From Lactobacillus paragasseri (GTDB taxonomy: Bacteria > Bacillota > Bacilli > Lactobacillales > Lactobacillaceae), in assembly GCF_003584685.1 (NCBI RefSeq), contig NZ_AP018549.1, positions 1,674,001-1,738,000 of the forward strand: 64,000 nt of DNA, in the 5' to 3' direction. The stretch's first letter is position 1, and every line of letters starts with the position of its first letter. Position numbers and translations under genes: made by a program. This document shows positions 10,827 to 21,700 of this stretch, piece by piece. The notes beneath the pieces were generated by a model. The model did no database searches and was not told where the DNA came from. It worked only from the letters and a program-made list of their open reading frames with translations.

Positions 10827-10903
10827 CCAGCTTCTTCCTCACAAATAAAAATCAATCTAAATCATCATAGCATAGTTACTCTAAGCAATCATTGTAATTT
10901 CGG

Positions 10904-10950
10904 CAAAAAAATACTGTTCAATTAGTTAAGCAACCTGAACAGTATTTTTT
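10904..10950. terminator. Terminator at end of bgl operon
   Basis: AAAAATACTGTTCA / TGAACAGTATTTTTT stem (10906-10920 with 10936-10950). T runs on both strands; on the minus strand it follows the glucosidase stop. Confidence 0.8.
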
Positions 10951-10958
10951 AATTCAAA

Positions 10959-12434
<1,476 letters not shown>

Positions 12435-12470
12435 TTATATTTCTCCTCTTTTTCAATACTAATCATTTTT

Positions 12471-12492
12471 ATTATATATGAAATCGATTACA
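12471..12492 (-). promoter_or_regulatory. cre site and -10 element before the glucosidase gene
   Basis: TGTAATCGATTTCA (minus strand, 12479-12492) fits the CcpA cre consensus and lies immediately upstream of TATAAT (12471-12476). This suggests an internal, catabolite-controlled promoter. Confidence 0.55.
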
Positions 12493-12496
12493 TCAT

Positions 12497-14515
12497 CTAA
12501 GCCATTTGCGGATTTGAACTAGCTGCTTCTGCTTCACTAGCTCCTTCTAAGTCTAAAATCTCTTGTCCTACTTTTACCTTGCCTTGACTTACAACAGTGA
12601 TCTTTTCATAATCTTTTGAGTTAGTAACTACGATTGGTGTCGTTACAACATAGCCCTTAGCATGAATTGCATCGATATCAAACTTAACTAATTCATCACC
12701 TGCTTTAACTTCGTCGCCTTTTGCAACTAAGGTTTCAAAACCATGTCCTTGTAAATTAACAGTATCCATTCCGATGTGCATCAAGATTTCTGCACCATCG
12801 CTTGTCTTCATTCCGATAGCATGTCCTGTTGGGAAGGTCATTACAACTTTACCATCTGCTGGTGCATGTAGAACTCCTTCGCTAGGCTCAACAGCAACGC
12901 CTTCACCCATAGCACCGCTTGAGAAGACTTCATCTTTTACTTCTGATAGTGGCAATAATTCACCAGCAAGTGGACTAACTAGTTCAGTTGAAACATTTAA
13001 GTCGCTAGTACTTGCTAAGCTTGGGGCAGCTTTCGCAATAGTATCTGCTTGGTTTGCAACTTCTTGAACAGTCTTTGCTTGTTTTTCATCGTAAGCTTGA
13101 TCAACACTCTTCTTGCCAAGAACCATTTGTAAAATAAATCCAAGAACAAATGAGACAGCCATCGCAATCATTAAACCGTAAACACTCATGTCAACACCAG
13201 TCTTGGGACCGATAGCAGCAGGGATTACGAAGACTCCCATACCACCCATCATGTACATCTTAGTACCGAAGAATCCAATCAAACCGCCACCAATACCAGC
13301 TGCAATACAACTTAAGACAAATGGCTTTTTACGTGGAAGAGTTACACCATAAATAGCTGGTTCAGTAACACCGAAAATTCCTGATAAGAATGCTGGAAGA
13401 GCAATACCTTTTAATTTTTGATCTTTAGTTTGTAATAAGATTGCTAAAACAACACCAATTTGTGCAAATGAAGCACCTAATGATAAACCTAAGATTGGGT
13501 CATAACCTAATGCAGCAATATTTGACATCATTACTGCAACGAATCCCCAGTGAACACCGAAGATAACGAATACTTGCCAGAAGCCACCAAGTAAAATTCC
13601 AGCTAATACTGGACTAAAGTTGTAAACGGCTGAAGTAATGGCAGCAAGTGCATTACCAATCCAAGTAGCAAGTGGCCCGATAATTAAGAAAGTCAAAGGA
13701 ACTACAATCAGTAAAGTAACAAATGGAACTAAGAAAGTTTTTACCACAGTTGGAATCCATTTCTTGCACCATTTTTCAACAACAGAAGCAAACCAAACTG
13801 CTAAAATAATTGGAATAACTGTTGAAGTATAGTTCATTGAAATAATTGGAATACCTAAGAATGTAGCATGAACTTGTGAATGTAAAAACGTTCCGTTAAA
13901 TAGATCAAACAAAACTTTTTTGCTGCTATTCATTGCTACCATTGCTGGATAACACATCGCAGCGCCAATTGTAATGGCTGTAAAGCGGTCTACCTTAAAC
14001 TTCTTAGCACTAGTAATTGCTAGAATAAGTGGCAAGAAGTAAAAGAAACCATCCCCAATCGCATATAAAACTTCATAAGTACCAGAGGTTTTAGCGAGCC
14101 AGCCAAATGAAGCGCACATTGCAGTTAAGCCTTTAATCATACCTGCTGCAGCCATTGGCCCCAAGATCGGAGTAAAGATACCTGAAATAAGATCGATAGC
14201 TTTATCCATTAAACTCATATTGCTGTCATCTAAATCGTCATCAGCAACTTGGCCACCACCAGAAAAGCCACCTTCTTTTAAGACTGCCTCGTATACGTCA
14301 GCAACTTCATTACCAATAACTACCTGATATTGTCCACCAGCTTTAACAACTGTAACAACACCATCAGTATCTTTTAAGGCATCATCATTAGCCTTTTTTT
14401 CATCTTTTAATTTAAAACGCAAGCGTGTTGTACAGTGAACAACGCTGATTACGTTGTCTTTTCCGCCAACGTCCTTAATAATCGTTTTTGCTAGAGCATC
14501 ATAGTTCTTAGCCAT
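12497..14515 (-). CDS. Beta-glucoside PTS permease, EIIBCA fusion
   Basis: A 672-residue single-chain PTS enzyme II. The N-terminal EIIB domain has the phospho-cysteine motif VVHCTTRLRF near residue 26. The EIIC membrane domain (about residues 100-460) has the multi-span pattern of the glucose/beta-glucoside family and the FGVTEPAIYGVTLP signature. A C-terminal EIIA domain has the phospho-histidine segment ILMHIGMDTVNL. It imports and phosphorylates beta-glucosides for the next gene's hydrolase. ATG 14515 is chosen because GGGAGG lies seven to eight bases before it; a longer frame starting at 14554 would run through the ribosome-binding site and the leader terminator. Expression is gated by the RAT/terminator upstream. 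Confidence 0.94.
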   Translation of the reverse strand: MAKNYDALAKTIIKDVGGKDNVISVVHCTTRLRFKLKDEKKANDDALKDTDGVVTVVKAGGQYQVVIGNEVADVYEAVLKEGGFSGGGQVADDDLDDSNMSLMDKAIDLISGIFTPILGPMAAAGMIKGLTAMCASFGWLAKTSGTYEVLYAIGDGFFYFLPLILAITSAKKFKVDRFTAITIGAAMCYPAMVAMNSSKKVLFDLFNGTFLHSQVHATFLGIPIISMNYTSTVIPIILAVWFASVVEKWCKKWIPTVVKTFLVPFVTLLIVVPLTFLIIGPLATWIGNALAAITSAVYNFSPVLAGILLGGFWQVFVIFGVHWGFVAVMMSNIAALGYDPILGLSLGASFAQIGVVLAILLQTKDQKLKGIALPAFLSGIFGVTEPAIYGVTLPRKKPFVLSCIAAGIGGGLIGFFGTKMYMMGGMGVFVIPAAIGPKTGVDMSVYGLMIAMAVSFVLGFILQMVLGKKSVDQAYDEKQAKTVQEVANQADTIAKAAPSLASTSDLNVSTELVSPLAGELLPLSEVKDEVFSSGAMGEGVAVEPSEGVLHAPADGKVVMTFPTGHAIGMKTSDGAEILMHIGMDTVNLQGHGFETLVAKGDEVKAGDELVKFDIDAIHAKGYVVTTPIVVTNSKDYEKITVVSQGKVKVGQEILDLEGASEAEAASSNPQMA

Positions 14516-14530
14516 AGCTTTTTTCCTCCC

Positions 14531-14599
14531 AATAATAAAACCCAAGCTACTCAAAAACTAGAGAACGTAAATGTTCAATGTCTTTCAGTAACTTGGGTT
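14531..14599 (-). terminator. Leader terminator before the beta-glucoside PTS gene
   Basis: AACCCAAGTTACT pairs with AGTAGCTTGGGTT, followed by TTTTATTATT on the minus strand. Its 5' arm overlaps the RAT element, so bound antiterminator would block its folding. Confidence 0.85.
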
Positions 14600-14626
14600 C
14601 TTGCCTAATCGAATTAGTAACATACC
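14596..14626 (-). promoter_or_regulatory. RAT element (BglG/LicT-type antiterminator site) before the PTS gene
   Basis: Minus strand reads GGTATGTTACTAATT then CGATTAGGCAAGAACC, which closely follows known bgl/lic RAT hairpins (GGAT-GTTACTG...GCAGGCAAAACC). It overlaps the leader terminator. Confidence 0.85.
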
Positions 14627-14713
14627 TAAATATGAAAATATTTAATTTTCTTGGCGGTTTGTCACGCGCCAAATGTGTAAAACAAGATAGAACTTATCAT
14701 CTGAATTTAGAGT

Positions 14714-15484
14714 CTATCCCTTTTTACTATGTAAATAAGTTGCGATTCTTTCTGCCGTATCATAGGCATGATTGTACTTAATCTTCATAAAAGCTAGTAG
14801 CGAATCATCAAGTTCGCCACTTTTTTGATGCTTATTTCTTAAAAGTCTTACCAATAATACTCTTAAGTGAGTAATGAAGCGACTATAATTAAACGACTCT
14901 GTATCTAAAGTCATTTGGTATTGATACTGAATAATATCAATAATTCCGCTAATCAACTCAGTGATCTCAACTGTTTCTTGAACCTGATCATTATCAGAAG
15001 CTGCATTAACGAAGTGATAAGTCATAAAAATACTTTCACTTGGTGGTAAGTTGACTTTCATTTCTTTATTAATTAAAGCAATGACTTTTTCGCTAATCTT
15101 ATACTCCTTAGGAAAAAGATTCTTAACTTCCCAGCGTGTATTAGCAGCACTCATATCAATATGATCTTCAATTCTTGAAAGAGCAAAATCAATATGGTCA
15201 GCTAAAGCTAAGTATTGAAAATCATTGAACTTCACATTTAGAAGTGGCTCCACCATCTGGATCACCTTATTGGTTAAATCGATGGTTGAAGCATTGATTT
15301 CTTTAACTTGATTGACTTCATCTTGATGAGAAGTAGCGGTAAACCGCCTTTCAATTTTATTCTCATCAATCTTATCGCCTTTCTTTAAGCCAAAGCCCAC
15401 GCCTTTACCCAGGACTACTTGTTCTTGGCCTTGATCGTCCTGAACCAAGGCTGCACTATTGTTAAATGTTTTAAGAAATATCAT
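14714..15484 (-). CDS. licT: BglG/LicT-family transcription antiterminator
   Basis: A 256-residue RNA-binding antiterminator: an N-terminal CAT domain (about residues 1-55, beginning MIFLKTFNNSAALV) and two PRD domains with conserved histidines (ALADHIDFAL in PRD1, MTYHFVNAA region in PRD2). The PRDs are phosphorylated by HPr and the EII to couple binding to sugar supply. ATG 15484 is chosen because AAGGTGA precedes it; the longer frame from 15520 begins inside the leader terminator. It is the first gene of the bgl operon and controls itself and the PTS gene through the two RAT sites. Confidence 0.93.
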   Translation of the reverse strand: MIFLKTFNNSAALVQDDQGQEQVVLGKGVGFGLKKGDKIDENKIERRFTATSHQDEVNQVKEINASTIDLTNKVIQMVEPLLNVKFNDFQYLALADHIDFALSRIEDHIDMSAANTRWEVKNLFPKEYKISEKVIALINKEMKVNLPPSESIFMTYHFVNAASDNDQVQETVEITELISGIIDIIQYQYQMTLDTESFNYSRFITHLRVLLVRLLRNKHQKSGELDDSLLAFMKIKYNHAYDTAERIATYLHSKKG

Positions 15485-15504
15485 CCGACGAATCACCTTT
15501 ATAT

Positions 15505-15567
15505 AGAAAAAAGCTACCACAAACTACAATATACACTTTAAGTATATCATCATTATTTGTAGTAGCT
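15505..15567 (-). terminator. Leader terminator before licT
   Basis: AGCTACTACAAA pairs with TTTGTGGTAGCT followed by T6 on the minus strand; overlaps the end of the first RAT element. Confidence 0.85.
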
Positions 15568-15591
15568 CAGACCTGATCGCATCAGTAATCC
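15568..15591 (-). promoter_or_regulatory. RAT element before licT
   Basis: Minus strand GGATTACTGATGCGATCAGG followed by TCTG, a RAT-like hairpin directly upstream of and overlapping the licT leader terminator. Confidence 0.8.
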
Positions 15592-15608
15592 GCTTATTTA
15601 CAGTAATT

Positions 15609-15637
15609 ATAATAGCGCTTTCACATACTTGTGTCAA
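15609..15637 (-). promoter_or_regulatory. Promoter of the bgl operon with overlapping cre
   Basis: -35 TTGACA (15632-15637), 17-bp spacer, -10 TATTAT (15609-15614). TGAAAGCGCTATTA (15610-15623) is a good cre and overlaps the -10, so CcpA should repress initiation. Confidence 0.8.
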
Positions 15638-15671
15638 CAAGCATTTGCAAAAAAATGCTTATTTTCATGTC

Positions 15672-15706
15672 AGAAAAAAAGGCTAGACCTTAATGTCTAG
15701 CCTCTT
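15672..15706 (-). terminator. Terminator of the large adhesin gene
   Basis: GGCTAGAC/GTCTAGCC stem followed by T7 on the minus strand, just after the adhesin stop codon. Confidence 0.85.
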
Positions 15707-15730
15707 TTAGGGATTTCAAACTAACTTTTA

Positions 15731-18700
15731 TTATTTTTGACGCTTTTTTCTATCTACGCCTAATCCGAATAAACTACCTACTGCGGCAATTGCTAAGCCT
15801 AAGATACCAGCTGTATTTTCTGACTTAGCACCAGTTTGTGGCAATGTATTCTTTTCAGCATGGTGATTTTCATTTACAGTAGCTGCTTTTGCAGTATTGG
15901 TTTCAGAATTAGTTTCTGTAGTCTTACCACCATTGTTGTCACTTATTCCAGTAGCGTCTACATAGACCTTAACTGTTACATCTACGCTAGAGCCATCTGG
16001 ATAAGTTACCGTAACAACGCCTGTATGTTCACCAATTGTAGAAACATTTGGCACTTCTTTCCAAGTGTACTTAGTACCTTCTGGCATATCGTTCTTGTTC
16101 TTAATACCTTCTGATGGGTTTGGAACAACACCTGGAGTAGTGTGAATTGGTTGTGGCTCTGGAGTTACATGGTTCGTACCGATAATTACTGTTACGTTAA
16201 CCTTATCTTTTGAACCATCTGGGTAAGTCACAATCACAGTGCCTGTAGTCTTGCCTGGCTTAGTTACATCTGGAGTCTTCTCCCATGTGTACTTAGTTCC
16301 ATCTGGCATGTCATCCTTGTTCTTAATACCCTTTTCTGCTGGTGGTACTACACCTGGGGTAGTGTGAACATCTTGACCTTCTGGAGTGTACTTATCTGCA
16401 TCACTTGGAGTAGTTGGATTGTCAATGATTACTGGAACATCAACTTTATCCTTTGAACCATCTGGGTAAGTTACGATTACTGTACCTGTAGTCTTGCCTG
16501 GCTTAGTTACATCTGGAGTCTTCTCCCATGTGTACTTAGTGCCGCTTGGCATATCGTCCTTGTTCTTAATACCCTTTTCTGCTGGTGGTACTACACCTGG
16601 GGTAGTGTGAACATCTTGACCTTCTGGAGTGTACTTGTCAGCATCAGTTGGAGTTGTAGTCTTAGTGTAAGCAACTACCACATTGGTATTTGGTGTGTTA
16701 GCATTTACATTCTTATCAGCTAAAACAACTTTTGCATCTTTGCCATCAACGGTTGAAGTATAGTCAGTTACTTGTGGCACATTGTATTCTGGCCAAGTGC
16801 CTTCAGTTGCTCCAGTTGACTTCCAAGTATTGCCATCTTTTACGCCAACAGTCCATGGAGTATCAGCTTCTACATTTTCACCTTCACCGCCACGAACAAA
16901 GTGAACAGTTTGAACAATCGTTTCAGTTGTTCCATCAACCTTATTAACAGTAATCGTACGAACAACGTCTTTGTTCATGTCCTTATTATTTGGATCATAC
17001 GGTGTTGGAGTTACTGTATTACTCTTTTGGTAAGTAATATGAACTGCTTGTCCATTTACTGGTGTGCCGTTTTCAATTGCGGAAGCTGATTGAATTTCAG
17101 TTGCTTTAGTTCCATTTACGTATGAATCGTAACTAGAAATTTGTTCTACTGCTGCAGCTGGATATTCTGCTTCGCCACCTAAAACAAACTTGTTGTTTTC
17201 GATCTTACCAACTTCCCAAGCGCCAGTTCCAGTAACTTCTCCAGTTACCAAATCTTCAACACCGTTTCTACCAAAGTTAACAGCTTGAGTTGCAATTAAT
17301 TGCTCTGCTTTGCCTGGCTTAGTTTGGTAAATATCACGGTTAACGCTAGTAAACATGTCCTTGTACTTATGATCAGTTGGATTTACACCTGGAGTTGTTG
17401 GAGTAATGTCCTTTGTTTCGTGAACTAAGTTAATAACAACTGCTTCATTCTTAGCAGGAATAACTACATTTTCTGGTAATGTTTGACCTGCAGCTAGCTT
17501 GTAACCTGCTGGAATGGTTAAGTTAGTCTTTACATTAACGCCTGGCTTACCACTTACAACAATTGGGTTACCAACATTCTTCTTGTCAACAGTGTCATAG
17601 AATTGATAACTTACAGTTACATCTGCAACTGGAGTTTCACTTTGTTGGTAAGTAATGTGAACTGCTTCACCATCTACTGGCTTGCCGTTTTCAATTGCGG
17701 AAGCTGATTGAATTTCAGTTGCTTTAGTTCCATTTACATATGAATCGTAACCAGAAATTTGTTCTACTGCTGCAGTTGGATATTCTGCTTCGCCGCCTAA
17801 AACGAACTTGTTGTTTTCGATCTTACCAACTTCCCAAGCACCAGTTCCAGTAACTTCTCCAGTTACCAAGTCTTCAACACCGTTTCTACCAAAGTTAACC
17901 GTTTGAGTTGCAATTAATTGCTCTGCTTTGCCTGGTTTAGTTTGGTAAATCTTACGGCTAACACTTGTAAACATGCCCTTGTACTTAGGATCAGTTGGAT
18001 CTACGCCTGGAGTTGTTGGAGTGATGTCCTTTGTTCCGTGAACTAAAGGAACAATGATTGTATTATCTGTTGTTTGATCAACTGGATAAACGAAACTTGG
18101 ATCAACTTTCCAATTGGTTGGAACTTCACTATCAATATCAGCCTTCAAAGTAGAAGCCTTTAAGCCTTGATTCTTATTGAAGTTAAAGGTTAACTTGTCT
18201 TTGCCATTCTTAGTTTGCATTGGAGTATTAGTTTCAGCATCAATGTACTTAACAATTACAGTTGCATTGTAGTCTGAATCATCATGTTGCTGTTTACTTT
18301 GAGTTACTGGAACAACTAAAACTGCAGGTTGACTAGTAATATTGCTTTCAGCCGCTGGATAACTATAGCCATCTACAATACTGTAGTTAGCTGGTAAATT
18401 ACTGTTAATAATATTCTTTAGTTGCTCAGCACTTAAACTTGAACCCTTGGCAATATTACCAATAGTGTAAGCTGCAACTTCTTTGCCATCATATTGGTAA
18501 GAAACTTGTTGGTTAAAGCTAGTCTTTTGATCATCTGGCTTACCTGAATTTCCATCTTTTTCAACGTTGATATTAGCCTTAACGTCAAGATAAGTACCAT
18601 CGTTAAACATAATTCTTACAGTACCTGGAACATTATTAGCTACTTCTTTAGTAGAAGGCATTTCGTTAGGAGCCCAAGACATACTAAATAGTTTACTGTT

Positions 18701-21700
18701 ATCAGTACCTGGAATATAGGCTAAAACTTCTGGTGCATTAGAATTAGTATTTTGACCATTCCAACCTTCTCTACCAAGGCTATTAACGTTAATTAAAGTA
18801 CGATATTGTTCTTGAGTTAAATCTGAGATATTACTATTTTGCTTAAAGTTCAATGTTGAACCTGTAGTAGCACCGTAGAAGTTGAAGTAATTATTTAGCC
18901 AATTGTTATATGCATTAACACCTAAACCTAATTTAGAAACAACATCAGCATCGTTAATTTTGAAGTTATAACGCCACTTAGAATTTCCTGGTAAACTTTC
19001 GCCTGTAGTAGTCTGCTCTGCTGGATTTACTTGACCGTTAGCTAATTGATACAAAGTATCAGCTGAACCATTAGCAAAATTACTTACATTAGTGTTTGGT
19101 GCAGAAACGCCTGGTAAATTAGTAATCCAAGAATAAGTAAATGCACTAGCTGCAAATTTATCGTTCGCATCTTTTTCGTTGACATAGTTCTTACCATCTG
19201 TACTTAGCTTATAAGTAGTTATCTTCTTGTAATCACTTGCTGAATTACCAGTACCATTCCAGTCACTGTAGAATTTAATAGTACTAATAGCACTATCATT
19301 AACCGATGGAGTGAAATCAACACTAGTCTTATGAACACTGGCTACTGGAGCAGTAAAACTAGTCATCGTTTGATCGCCATAATAAGTATTATGCTCATGA
19401 TCCATACCAGTTACACTAGCTGGAACATTAACAATCTTGCTTGAGCCATCTTTGAATGTAACAACAACTGGTACATTAAAGGAACCAAGTTGAGCATTTG
19501 AATCTACTGTTTCAGTTACTTTACCTGTTGTTTGGTCAACATCCACGGTAACACCAGTTGGAGCTGTGAAAGTTCCAATCCTATAGTTAGAAACTTCATC
19601 GTTTGGCATGTCTGCTGGAATTGTTGGGTTAACAGAACCAGTATTTTGTCCTGAATCTGGACGTTCAACATTCAAATGTGGATAAGTAATGTGATATTTT
19701 TCAGAATCTTTTTCTTCTGTAGTTACATTAATAGAACTTGCTGGAATATTAATATCTAGATAAGTATTTTGTCCTTGAGCATCTTTATCATTGAAAGTAA
19801 TTCTAATTACTCCGCCTTGATCTTGAACAGGCTTAGTTTGCCATGCGGTGGACTGAATTTCACTATCTGGAATATTGTTTTGAACTAAAGCCTTAAATTG
19901 TGAGCTAGTTAAATCTGAACCAGCCAAAATATCAATTGGCTCAGCTAAAGTCTTAGCACCAGCACCTTTAGCATCAATATCAAATGGGTTAGTCTTGTCA
20001 GTCTTTCCATCAATAGTGATATCAATTACGTTATTAGCAATATTCTTACCGGCAGCTGTAGCTGTTTCTACAACAGTATTAGGTGTATTTTCCCAATCTG
20101 CAGTGTAATTTGTAATAGTTGTTGGCGTAGTAGCAATTTGGTGATTTTGGTCAATACTGTAAGATTGAACAGATGTAATCATGCCACTGGCAGAAATAAC
20201 TTGTGAATTGTCACTTGTTTCATGTGCGTTAGCATTAGCACGACTAATTGTTACTACAGTTGCATTATCATTATTCCAAATAACAGTTTGAGTACCTTTA
20301 GTTACAACAACTGGTACATTAGCATTTTGCTTGCTGCCATCTGCGTATGTAATAGTAACAGGAATGTTGTAAGCGCCCGGTGTAGTGCTAGTTGTAGGAG
20401 TTAAAGTAACTCTACCTGTTGAAGGATCAATTTTGCTCCAAGTGGGGGTTGCTTCAGTTCCTGCAAAATGAGTACCGTCTGGAGTAGTAATTACTTCGCC
20501 AATCTTATTAGTAAAGGTTGGATCAGTTGTAGCTGTCTTTCCTTGTTCAACACTAACTGGCTTATATGAAGGAGTATATTGGTTATTTGTTTGTAATTCA
20601 GAGCCAAATTTTACACCAGAGGCATTCCACCAACTAAAGTGATTAATAAAGCTATTCAAAGCATTGGAAGCTGCAGTTTCAGTTCCTTCAGGCACAACAG
20701 AACCATCAGAGAAACTGTTCGAACCCGTCTCAGAAGGATTTGCAGTTAAAATTACTTCGTTAACACCTTTAGCTGGAGTATCAGCATTAACAGAATCAAT
20801 CATATATTCTGAGCCTGGTTGATTCCAAGCACCATATTGCTTGTGGGAACGAAAGGCATAGGCAAAGTCCCCACCTTGACTAGTATTGTTTAAGTACTTG
20901 ATGTTCCAAGTTACTGGATCACTAGCACCTGCTGGCACCATGGTTAATGGAGTATTATAGTTGCTATCAGCTGAATTAATCACAATGTGAGTTTGTTGGT
21001 TAGCGACATCACCAGCACCATCAGTCTTAATTAAGTAGCCTGGCTTGTTTGCTGCAGTACGTTGTAAGTTAACTAACTTAGCATTAGTGAAGTTAATGTA
21101 GTTTTGACTACTTGAACCCCACATAGTTAAAATAGCAGGCCAGCCATTTCTATATGAGCCTTTAGTTAAAGTATAGGTATCTGGTAAGTAACTTGAATAT
21201 GAGGAATCTTCCAAATCTAAGCTACCACCATTCACATCAAGATGATAAGTTGCACCAAGTCCGTCCTTTGGTCCCATTGCAAGCAATGGTGAATCAGAAT
21301 CAGTCACTTTAGTTCTAATAATTGAAAGTAAAGCATTTTGACCAACTCTCACCGTGCTATCAGCAGTCTTGCCATCATAATCTAAGCCAATAAGAGCAGC
21401 TGATCTCCAACCAGTGGTATTCATCTTGCTAGTTGTAACTTTTAATGAAGAATTCTCTTGTAAATCAAGATCGCTAGCATTCATAATTCCCATTGAGGAA
21501 CCAGAGCCCAACTCCATCGTTACTTTAGCATTAGGCATTAAGCGAACAACACCTGAGGTTGCATTATCAATAGTTTGATTTCCTGCACCGGCACCATTAG
21601 GAATAGTAATTCCAGCCATGTTAGAAGTATTAGCACTGTTGAAATCAACTGTAGTACCATTACTTACTACAACATTGCCTGAAACGTTAATATTGCTCAA

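Noticed and set aside
12774-13067. 97-codon frame opposite the PTS EIIBCA gene
   Set aside because: Antisense shadow of a well-supported coding region; no ribosome-binding site or family resemblance.
15639-15660. AAGCATTT hairpin upstream of the bgl promoter as a second adhesin or operon terminator
   Set aside because: Short AT-rich stem without a clear gene end to serve; the GGCTAGAC hairpin nearby explains termination.
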